A DNA stretch of 64,000 nt. Source: Acidobacteriota bacterium. GTDB taxonomy: Bacteria > Acidobacteriota > Blastocatellia > Pyrinomonadales > Pyrinomonadaceae. Below are positions 35,844-42,626 of the stretch, in pieces. The DNA lies in NCBI GenBank assembly GCA_016700175.1, contig CP065003.1:1002001-1066000 (forward strand), written 5' to 3'. Position numbers and translations under genes: made by a program. How positions within the stretch are numbered: the stretch's first letter is position 1; each line of letters starts with the position of its first letter. The notes beneath the pieces were generated by a model. It was not told the DNA's origin. It saw only the letters and a list, made by a program, of their open reading frames with translations, and did no database searches.

Positions 35844-36586
35844 TGAAGACAGCGCGGTTCAAACTCTGGCGCGGGGAGCGCGGCGAGGGCGATTTCGTCG
35901 AGTACGAGACGAAGATCACCGAAGGGATGGTCGTCCTCGACGCCGTTCTGCAGATCCAGGCGGAACAGGCGAACGACCTCGCCTGCCGATGGAACTGCAA
36001 GGCGGGAAAATGCGGCTCCTGCTCGGCGGAGGTCAACGGAATGCCGAAGCTTATGTGCATGACGCGCCTGAACTCGCTGCCTATGGACAAACCCGTGACC
36101 GTTGAACCGATGCGCGCCTTCCCGTCGATCCGTGATCTCGCGACGGATGTCTCCTGGAACTACGGGGTGAAAGAGAAGATCAGGCCGTTTGCCCCCCGCG
36201 AGCCGGACGCGGAAGACGGGACCTGGAGAATGAGCCAGAAGGATGTGGACCGCGTACAGGAGTTCCGCAAGTGCATCGAGTGCTTCCTGTGCCAGGACGT
36301 GTGTCACGTGCTCCGCGACCATCACATGCACGAGGATTTCATAGGCCCGCGGTTCCTGGTATACGCGGCGGCGCTTGAGATGCACCCGCTGGACACGGAT
36401 GACCGCTTGAAAGACCTGAAGGACGATTCGAACATAGGCCTGTGCAACATCACGAAATGCTGCACGAAGGTCTGCCCGGAACACATCACGATAACCGACA
36501 ACGCGATCATCCCTCTGAAGGAGAGGGTCGTCGACGAATTCTACGATCCGGTGAAGAAATTCCTGAAGCTGTTCAGGAGGAAGTGA
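35843..36586 (+). CDS. sdhB: Succinate dehydrogenase/fumarate reductase iron-sulfur subunit
   Basis: The 247-residue subunit passes electrons from the flavin to quinone. The [2Fe-2S] cysteines lie in CRWNCKAGKCGSC and the later LMCMTRL, the [4Fe-4S] motif is CIECFLCQDVCH, and the third cluster is bound by CNITKCCTKVCPEHI. All are intact. The frame is open upstream inside sdhA, but ATG 35843 in the TGATG junction begins the ferredoxin domain (MKTARFKLWRGERGEGDFVE). It is the last gene of sdhCAB and is followed by repeat arrays. Confidence 0.95.
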   Translation: MKTARFKLWRGERGEGDFVEYETKITEGMVVLDAVLQIQAEQANDLACRWNCKAGKCGSCSAEVNGMPKLMCMTRLNSLPMDKPVTVEPMRAFPSIRDLATDVSWNYGVKEKIRPFAPREPDAEDGTWRMSQKDVDRVQEFRKCIECFLCQDVCHVLRDHHMHEDFIGPRFLVYAAALEMHPLDTDDRLKDLKDDSNIGLCNITKCCTKVCPEHITITDNAIIPLKERVVDEFYDPVKKFLKLFRRK

Positions 36587-36993
36587 GTGATGAGTACTGA
36601 GAGATGAGTGCTGAGAGATGAGAGAGCGGCATAACAGAAGTCAGGAGTCAGGAGTCAGAAGTCAGGAGTCAAAATCGGAACCCCGAGCGCAAGCGAGGGG
36701 CATAACAGAAGTCAGGAGACGGGAGACGGGAGACAGAAGATCGGAGACCGGGATCTCGCCCGCCCCGGAGGGGCGACGGATGATAGCCCGGGGCAAGCCG
36801 CAGGCGCAGCCCCGGGTAACGGACCGTCAACCAAACGCACGCCGGAGGCGTGCCGCTCGATCAGAAGACAAGTCAGGAGACGGGAGACAGGAGACCGGAT
36901 ACGCCTTAGCGCAGATTCACCCGCCCCGGAGGGGCGACAGATGATAGCCCGGGGCAAGCCGCAGGCGCAGCCCCGGGTAACGGACGGTCAACG
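36587..36993 (+). repeat. Period-7 arrays and two copies of the GC-rich hairpin module (family C)
   Basis: Five 7-base units of GTCAGGA type fill 36640-36674, and GAGACGG units occur at 36711-36752. Between and after them lie two copies of a module (36761-36863 and 36921-36993) with hairpins such as GCCCCGGAGGGGC, GCACGCCGGAGGCGTGC and a long CCCGGGGC...GCCCCGGG stem. The same composite recurs in reverse orientation at 48325-48765. No gene is visible. Confidence 0.85.
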
Positions 36994-36995
36994 AC

Positions 36996-37150
36996 ACGAA
37001 TGGAAGCACAGATTGTCACGGATTCGAAAATGAACTCCAAACGCGGGCGCGAGCGTTATCCTCTCCCATCCGCGTTCATCCGTGTCCTTTTTTCGTTCCG
37101 GCCTCTCTGTGACCTCCTTTGTGAATTCCCGACAGGCTGAAGCACATCGT
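36996..37150 (-). repeat. Family A dispersed repeat, reversed copy
   Basis: Read on the minus strand this region matches the family A order. It starts with a CTTCAGC-type tag (seen here as CAGGCTGAAGC), then a CACGGAG-like array, then GGACACGGATGAACGCGGAT (seen as ATCCGCGTTCATCCGTGTCC near 37068), and ends with the complementary CACGAATGGAAGCACAGATT arm. It occupies most of the 602-base gap before the TPR gene. Confidence 0.75.
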
Positions 37151-37188
37151 ACCTCGGGCGGGCACAGGTCCCGCCCCTGCAAAAAACA

Positions 37189-37680
37189 ATGCCCGAACTA
37201 AAACCACTTTCGAAAGAAGCAGTCCCGGCGGCACTGGAGCGGGCGAAACATTACCGCCTGCTTAACGAGCCCGCCGCGGCCGAGAGCATATGCCGCGACA
37301 TTCTGCGCGCCGACCCCGACAACCAGGAGGCGATAATCACGCTCGTGCTTGCGATGAGCGATCGCGTTGCGAGCGTCTATGCGGTCGGAGACCCGAAATT
37401 CCGCGAATGCCTCGAGAAGATCTCGGACGAATACCTGCGCGCGTATTACACGGGGATCGTTTATGAGAGAAAGGCGAAGGCGCTTCTGAAGAAAGGTCCT
37501 GAGGGCTCGGAATCCAACGCGTACCAGATGTTCCGACAGGCCCTGGAATGGTTTGAAAAAGCGGAGGCGATCCGGCCTGAGGGAAACGACGACGCCATCC
37601 TGCGCTGGAACGGCTGTGTGCGTGTGATGGAGGCGAACAACTTGAAGCCTAGAGAGGCCGCGGGAGATTTCCTGGAGTAG
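37189..37680 (+). CDS. TPR-like protein
   Basis: The 163-residue protein is made of helical hairpins consistent with two or three TPR units. One is ALERAKHYRLLNEPAAAESI followed by LRADPDNQEAIITLVLAM. A later one is AYQMFRQALEWFEKAEAIRP with NDDAILRWNGCVRVMEANN. No signal peptide or membrane span is present, so it is cytoplasmic and probably a protein-binding adaptor. It stands alone between two repeat regions. No ribosome-binding site stands out before ATG 37189. Confidence 0.75.
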   Translation: MPELKPLSKEAVPAALERAKHYRLLNEPAAAESICRDILRADPDNQEAIITLVLAMSDRVASVYAVGDPKFRECLEKISDEYLRAYYTGIVYERKAKALLKKGPEGSESNAYQMFRQALEWFEKAEAIRPEGNDDAILRWNGCVRVMEANNLKPREAAGDFLE

Positions 37681-37693
37681 AATTCCGAGGTTT

Positions 37694-37757
37694 CAGGTTC
37701 AGCGTTCCAGGTTCAACGTTGCAGGTTCAACGTTCAAGGTTCCAGGTTTGAAGTTTC
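37694..37757. repeat. Period-7 array, AGGTTCA/ACGTTCA words
   Basis: Consecutive 7-base words AGGTTCA, GCGTTCC, AGGTTCA, ACGTTGC, AGGTTCA, ACGTTCA, AGGTTCC, AGGTTTG and AAGTTTC run without phase breaks. A complementary-sense array (TTGGAAC, CTGGAAC, TTTGAAC, TCGGAAC) follows at about 37920-37966. Confidence 0.85.
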
Positions 37758-37799
37758 GGGGTGAGCGGCTCAGTCCTCAGTCCTTTCCTCTCAGTCCTG

Positions 37800-38413
37800 A
37801 TCTACGCCCTCCCTCACGGTCGGGCTTCGGACACGCCTCTCACTGCTCACGGCTCACCGCTCACTCCCACGTCGCTACGCGACTGGGGAAATCCATCGCG
37901 AGCCTCCTACCCCGAAACCTGGGACTTTACCTTGGAACCTGGAACTTTGAACTCGGAACTGCAAACGGTAGCCCTCCCTCACGGTCGGGCTTCGGACACG
38001 CCTCTCACTGCTCACGGCTCACCGCTCACCGCTCACCGCTCACCGCTCACGGCTCACTGCTCTCGGCTCACTGCTCACCGCTCGTCGCTACGCGACTGGG
38101 GAAATCCTTCGCGAGCCTCCCGTGGCCTGAAGGCCACGGCTAAGATACAGGTTCGCTACGCGAACGAAACGGCTCTCGGCTCACGGCTCACCGCTCACGG
38201 CTCACTGCTCACGGCTCACTCCTACGTCGCTACGCGACTGGGGAAATCCTTCGCGAGCCTCCCGTGGCCTGAAGGCCACGGCTAAGATACAGGTTCGCTA
38301 CGCGAACGAAACGGCTCACTGCTCACGGCTCACAGCTCACGGCTCACTGCTCACTGCTCACCGCTCACCTCTCACGGCTCACTGCTTACTGCTCACAGCT
38401 CACTGCTCACCGC
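37800..38413. repeat. Large composite of period-7 CTCACNG arrays and short-loop hairpin modules
   Basis: CTCACTG/CTCACGG/CTCACCG units fill 37844-37866, 38004-38080 (exactly 11 units), 38173-38222 and 38315-38426. They are separated by modules that recur in the same order: CCCTCACGGTCGGGCTTCGG (37806, 37975), GTCGCTACGCGAC, GTGGCCTGAAGGCCAC and GTTCGCTACGCGAAC. The stretch from the GTCGC hairpin to the GTTCGC hairpin is present twice almost identically (38084-38170 and 38225-38312). No gene is supported here; long ORFs are repeat translations. Confidence 0.9.
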
Positions 38414-39091
38414 TCACTGCTCACCGCACACGGACACGCTCGCCTTCACGATCTTCACGGGTTCCTTCGGTTTCTCGCCTTCGACATCCGCCTTGTTGAT
38501 CTCCTCCACGACCTCGAAGCCGCCGATCACCTTCCCGAACGCCGCGAACTTCCCGTCCAGCGTGTCCGCCGACCTCAGAAGAATGAAGAAGCTCGTCGTC
38601 GCGCTGTTCGGTTCTTCCGGGCGCGCCATGGAAACGATCCGTCTTTCGTGAAGAATGTTGTTCGGTTCGTCCGGTATCTTGCGGATCGCACGCCAGCGCA
38701 AATTATTCGTGAGGTTGTCGCTCGTATATAGGTTCCCGCCCTGGATGACGAACCCCGGCACAACCCGGTCGAAGGTCGTCGTGTCGAGCGCCCCGGTCGA
38801 AACCAGGTTCAGGAAGTTCCGCACGGTTTCGGGGGCGCTTTCCGGATAGACCTCGATCACGATCGTCCCTTTCGCGGTTTCGAGCGAGACGCATTGCTTA
38901 GCCATCGTTTTCACGTCCGCCTCGTCCCAGGGCTCGGGCTTCCGCTCCGGTTCCTTCGGGCGCTGGTTCGCTTTCTCAGCTTTTCCGGCCTCCGGGGAAG
39001 GAGACGGCGAAGGAGCGGGATCTGTCTGGGCGAAGTGGCTTGCCGCCAAAGTGAACAACAGCAGGAGAACGATTCGCAGGTTCGGTTTCAT
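38414..39091 (-). CDS. Exported cyclophilin-type peptidyl-prolyl isomerase
   Basis: The 225-residue protein has a signal peptide (MKPNLRIVLLLLFTLAASHF), a Pro/Glu/Lys-rich linker of about 40 residues, and a cyclophilin domain from about residue 65. The domain shows AKGTIVIEVYPESAPETVRN, FDRVVPGFVIQGGNLYTSDN, ARPEEPNSATTSFFILL and LDGKFAAFGKVIGGFEVVEE. It should catalyse proline isomerisation during folding outside the cytoplasm. The open frame continues upstream, but that part is translated repeat. The last residues (CGEQ) and the stop codon fall inside a CTCACNG array, so the array forms the gene's end. Confidence 0.9.
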   Translation of the reverse strand: MKPNLRIVLLLLFTLAASHFAQTDPAPSPSPSPEAGKAEKANQRPKEPERKPEPWDEADVKTMAKQCVSLETAKGTIVIEVYPESAPETVRNFLNLVSTGALDTTTFDRVVPGFVIQGGNLYTSDNLTNNLRWRAIRKIPDEPNNILHERRIVSMARPEEPNSATTSFFILLRSADTLDGKFAAFGKVIGGFEVVEEINKADVEGEKPKEPVKIVKASVSVCGEQ

Positions 39092-39189
39092 AGGAGAAGA
39101 ATAAACCTGTCTGCGGTATTGGCTCAATCCCGGGAGCGGTGAAAAGGTATCTGGTGCCCGAACCTGGATGGCTCGGCTTGGACCGCGGG

Positions 39190-39362
39190 CGTCCCCGCCC
39201 GCATTTGTCCGACGAGCTTCAGCTTGTCGGGATCTCACCACGGAGAGCACAGGGATCACGGAGACAAGAAAGGACACGGATGAACGCAGATGGAAGATGA
39301 TAACTCGCTGGCCGGGACTCCGAATTCCGTTTGAAATCTGTGACCATCCGTGTCAATCAGTT
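39190..39362 (+). repeat. Family A dispersed repeat
   Basis: The copy has the tag GACGAGCTTCAGCTTGTCGG, then ACCACGGAGAGCACAGGGAT. Its left arm GACACGGATGAACGCAGATG (about 39276) and right arm ATCTGTGACCATCCGTGTC (about 39337) are imperfectly complementary. It fills much of the 434-base gap before the iorA-like gene; the rest holds nothing that I can name. Confidence 0.8.
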
Positions 39363-39525
39363 CCCTTCGCGACCGTTGCGTTCAGCCTCCCTGCGTTTCC
39401 CCAGAGTGCACACGAGCCGGCGTCCCCTTTGACGGCCGCGCACCTTCGGGAATATCTCTCTGCCCGATCGATATTACGAGCCAAAAGCAGACTCCCTTCA
39501 CGCGATCATTTCTCGAGAGGCCCTT

Positions 39526-39990
39526 ATGAAAACAGTATCGATCACCGTCAACGGCTGGAAGCACAATGTCGAGGCGCCCGGCGACACTCCGCTCCTATGG
39601 ATCATACGCGACCACCTGGGATTGACCGGCACGAAATATGGGTGCGGCGTCGGGATATGCGGCGCCTGCACGATCCACGAGAAAGGAGAGGCCGTAAGGT
39701 CTTGCCAGATCTCCGCACTGGAGGCAGACGGTTCCGAGTTCACCACGATCGAGGGGCTCTCGAAGAACGGCGATCATCCTTGCCAGAAGGCCTGGATCGA
39801 AGAGGATGTCTCGCAGTGCGGCTTCTGCCAGCCCGGGATGATAATGACAGCCGCCGCACTTCTTGAAACGAACAAGAAGCCTGACGACAACGCGATCGAT
39901 GACGCGATGTCGGCCTCTGTATGCAGGTGCGGCACTTACTTTCGAATGCGCAAGGCGATCAAACGGGCCTCGGAGGTGATGTCGAAATGA
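39526..39990 (+). CDS. [2Fe-2S] subunit of a molybdenum hydroxylase (IorA-like)
   Basis: The 154-residue subunit carries both clusters of the xanthine dehydrogenase family. The plant-type ferredoxin motif is GCGVGICGACTIHEKGEAVR with a fourth Cys in VRSCQISALE, and the C-terminal motif is QCGFCQPGMIM with CRCGTYFRM. It passes electrons from the molybdenum site of its large partner. Size and partner type match isoquinoline 1-oxidoreductase or aldehyde oxidase small subunits. It overlaps the large-subunit start by 4 bases (ATGA). No flavin subunit gene is adjacent, as expected for the Ior type, which uses another acceptor. Confidence 0.93.
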   Translation: MKTVSITVNGWKHNVEAPGDTPLLWIIRDHLGLTGTKYGCGVGICGACTIHEKGEAVRSCQISALEADGSEFTTIEGLSKNGDHPCQKAWIEEDVSQCGFCQPGMIMTAAALLETNKKPDDNAIDDAMSASVCRCGTYFRMRKAIKRASEVMSK

Positions 39991-42158
39991 CGACCGACCC
40001 GAAACCGAACCGTCGCGAATTCATCAGGAACATTTCATCAGCCGGTGCAGGGCTCATCCTGGCCATTAATCTGCCGAGAAGCGGACGTGCCTTCTCGGCA
40101 GCGCCGGCGAAGGAATTCGCGCCCAGCGCATACCTGAGCATTTCTCCCGACAACAAGATCACGATCTGGGTGACAAGGTCAGAGATGGGACAGGGCGTGC
40201 GGACGGCGCTTCCGATGATGATCGCCGACGAGCTGGAAGCCGACTGGAAGACCATAGTGCTGAAACAGGCGTCTTCGGGCGGCAAGTTCGCAGGAATCAG
40301 GCTCAGAACCAGCGGAAGCGGAAGCATCTACGGGACCTGGACGCCCCTCCGGACGGCCGGAGCGGCCGCCCGCACGATGTTAAAAAGGGCGGCGGCGTCT
40401 CGCTGGCGCGTTCCCGAGGAACGTTTAAGGGCCGAGAACGGCAGAATAGTAGATAAAGAGACCGGAATGCGCCTTACGTACGGCGAACTTTGCGAGGAGG
40501 CCGCCGGACTGCCCGTCCCGGAGAATCCTAAACTGAAATCGCCTTCGGAATTCCGTTATATCGGCAAGCGGGTCCTTCGGGTCGATTCTCCGGATATCGT
40601 CACAGGCAGGGCGATCTTCGGGCAGGACCTGTCGGTACCCGGAATGAAGCACGCAGTGATCGAGCACGCGCCGAGGTTCGGGGGAAAACCTTTGAAATGG
40701 AATGAAGAGCAGGTGCTCGCAATTCCGGGCGTGCGCACGGTTGTTCCTGTCACCCTCGGCATCAAGCAGGGGATCGCCGTGGTGGCAGACACGCTGTGGA
40801 CGGCAATGAAAGCGAGAGACGAGTTGAAAGTGAGCTGGGAATACGGCACGGATGCGGAATTCAGCACCGATGCTTACCGCACGAGCCTTCAGGAGGCGCT
40901 GAAAGGCACCGGGTACAGGACGCGCGAAGAGGGCGATCCGGACACCGCGCTTAGAAACTCCCGGAAGACATTGTCGGCGGTTTATGAGTACCCGTTCCAG
41001 TCGCACTCGCCGCTTGAAACGATGAACTGCATCGCCCGTTTCGATAAGGATTTGTGCGAGGTATGGTCGGGCACTCAAACACCGGACGTCGCGTCGATCC
41101 TCATCTCGCGTCAGTTCGGATTTCCGGAAGACAAGATCACGGTGCATACGCCCTTGATAGGAGGGGGATTCGGTCGAAGGCTGTTCGCCGACCAGATACT
41201 TGAGACAGTCGAGATAGCGAATTCCGCCGGTGTTCCGGTGAAGGTCTTCTGGACAAGGGCCGACGACACCCGCGACGGATTCTTCCAGCCATTCTCGATA
41301 TGCGAGATGAAGGCCTCGGTCGAGGATGGCTCAGTGAAGGCGGTAACACATCGGACCGCGAGCTCGGATCACTCGATGTCCGGACCTCCACTTAAGGATC
41401 TGAAGCGCTACATCGATCTGCTGGCTCCGTGGGGCGCGTACGACAGCCCATACCTTATTCCCGCGTACAGGGCGGAGTACTTTCATATCGATGCACCTGT
41501 TCCGACAGGCCCCTGGCGTGCGGTCTGGTATCCGCAAAACGTCTTCGCAAGGGAGTGTTTCCTGGACGAGATAGCCGCCGAGCTTGGAAAGGACCCGCTC
41601 GAGTTTCGTATGGAGCTTCTGGACGGACCCGATCTCGATCTCAACGGCACGATCATCCGCCGAAAAGCGCTTCGCAATGTACTGAAGCTCGCGGCGGCAA
41701 AGGCCGGCTGGGGATCGCCGACCGGTGCGCGGCGTGGCCGTGGAATAGCGTGTAACATCTACCGCGGGGCCTCGCTGATGGCCCAGATCGCGGAGGTTTC
41801 GGTGAACGGCAAGAACGAGATCAAGGTGGACAGGATCGTGTGCGCTGTAGAATGCGGCCAGGTCGTGAATCCCCTCGGCCTCGAAGGCCAGATCGAGAGC
41901 GGTATCGTTTGGGGACTCTCGGCGGCGCTGAAAGGCGAGATAACCTTCAAGAACGGCGCGGCGGAGCAGAGCAGTTACGGCGATTTCGATGTGCTGAGAA
42001 TGAACGAGATGCCGGTCGTAGAAGTCTTCACCGTCCCGAGCACCGAACGTCCACAGGGAATAGGCGAGCCTCCCGTCGTACCTGTCGCGCCGGCGGTGTC
42101 GAACGCTGTCTTCGCGGCGACGGGAAAGCGGCTGAGGAAACTGCCGTTAAGATTGTAA
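39987..42158 (+). CDS. Molybdopterin-binding subunit of a molybdenum hydroxylase (IorB-like)
   Basis: The 723-residue catalytic subunit has a Tat-type signal (NRREFIRNISSAGAGLILAI), so the folded complex is probably exported. Two halves of the aldehyde oxidase fold follow: ITIWVTRSEMGQGVRTALPM, HTPLIGGGFGRRLFADQILE, VPTGPWRAVWYPQNVFAREC, and the C-terminal GIGEPPVVPVAPAVSNAVFA. The GEPP...Ala block contains the Glu-type catalytic region. The substrate, probably an aromatic N-heterocycle or an aldehyde, cannot be told. ATG 39987 lies in the ATGA overlap with the small subunit. No XdhC-like maturation factor is in the window. Confidence 0.92.
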   Translation: MTTDPKPNRREFIRNISSAGAGLILAINLPRSGRAFSAAPAKEFAPSAYLSISPDNKITIWVTRSEMGQGVRTALPMMIADELEADWKTIVLKQASSGGKFAGIRLRTSGSGSIYGTWTPLRTAGAAARTMLKRAAASRWRVPEERLRAENGRIVDKETGMRLTYGELCEEAAGLPVPENPKLKSPSEFRYIGKRVLRVDSPDIVTGRAIFGQDLSVPGMKHAVIEHAPRFGGKPLKWNEEQVLAIPGVRTVVPVTLGIKQGIAVVADTLWTAMKARDELKVSWEYGTDAEFSTDAYRTSLQEALKGTGYRTREEGDPDTALRNSRKTLSAVYEYPFQSHSPLETMNCIARFDKDLCEVWSGTQTPDVASILISRQFGFPEDKITVHTPLIGGGFGRRLFADQILETVEIANSAGVPVKVFWTRADDTRDGFFQPFSICEMKASVEDGSVKAVTHRTASSDHSMSGPPLKDLKRYIDLLAPWGAYDSPYLIPAYRAEYFHIDAPVPTGPWRAVWYPQNVFARECFLDEIAAELGKDPLEFRMELLDGPDLDLNGTIIRRKALRNVLKLAAAKAGWGSPTGARRGRGIACNIYRGASLMAQIAEVSVNGKNEIKVDRIVCAVECGQVVNPLGLEGQIESGIVWGLSAALKGEITFKNGAAEQSSYGDFDVLRMNEMPVVEVFTVPSTERPQGIGEPPVVPVAPAVSNAVFAATGKRLRKLPLRL

Positions 42159-42171
42159 TTCCATTACTTGT

Positions 42172-42356
42172 TCCGACCCGAGGTGCGACAGGCTTCAGCT
42201 TGTCGGTATCTCACCCCGGAGAGCACAGGGATCTCGGAGAATAGAAAGGACACGGATGAACGCGGATGGGAGAGGATAACTCTCGCGCCCGTCTTTGGAG
42301 TTCATTTTCGAATCTGTGACGATCTGTGTTTCCATCCCTGTTCATCCGTGTCCTGC
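42172..42356 (+). repeat. Family A dispersed repeat with near-perfect arms
   Basis: The 23-bp arms 42247-42269 (starting AGGACACGGATGAAC) and 42332-42354 (ending GTTCATCCGTGTCCT) are complementary with two mismatches. Before the left arm lie the GCTTCAGCTTGTCGG tag and a CCCCGGAGAGCACAGGGATC array. It starts 14 bases after the IorB-like stop. Confidence 0.85.
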
Positions 42357-42404
42357 CCGTGTTTTTCCCCGCGCATTCGCGTTATCCCTGCGTCCGGGTC
42401 CGCT

Positions 42405-42590
42405 TCTGTCCGACGAGCTTCAGCTTGTCGGTATCTCACCCCGGAGAGCACAGGGATCTCGGAGAATAGAAAGGACACGGATGAACGCGGATGGGGAGGG
42501 TCACTCTTGTGCATAGCTCCAGAGTGTTTTTTTTCCGGATCAGTGACAATCTGTGTCTTGATCCGTGTTCATCTGTGTCCCTCCCGCAAC
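42405..42590 (+). repeat. Family A dispersed repeat with internal terminator-like hairpin
   Basis: The same tag (GACGAGCTTCAGCTTGTCGG) and left arm (GGACACGGATGAACGCGGAT) are seen. Within the loop, CACTCT (42502-42507) pairs with AGAGTG (42521-42526) and is followed by eight T. The right arm is ATCCGTGTTCATCTGTGTCC, complementary to the left. Copies at 42172 and 42405 are direct neighbours, and together they fill the 468-base gap. Confidence 0.85.
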
Positions 42591-42626
42591 CGCATTCCGC
42601 GCGTTCGCGCAGCGGGCGCTGCCGTC

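Noticed and set aside
37748..38285. Two overlapping ORFs of 131 and 174 codons in the CTCACNG region.
   Set aside because: They are translations of 7-base arrays and hairpin modules (TAHGSPLTAHRSPLTAH type), with no ribosome-binding site or domain.
37844..38426. Possible CRISPR array.
   Set aside because: Units are 7 bases, contiguous and degenerate; there are no 25-40-base repeats with unique spacers and no cas genes.
39092..39277. N-terminal extension of the cyclophilin gene (62 more codons).
   Set aside because: The extra codons translate a reversed family A repeat and a signal peptide begins precisely at ATG 39091.
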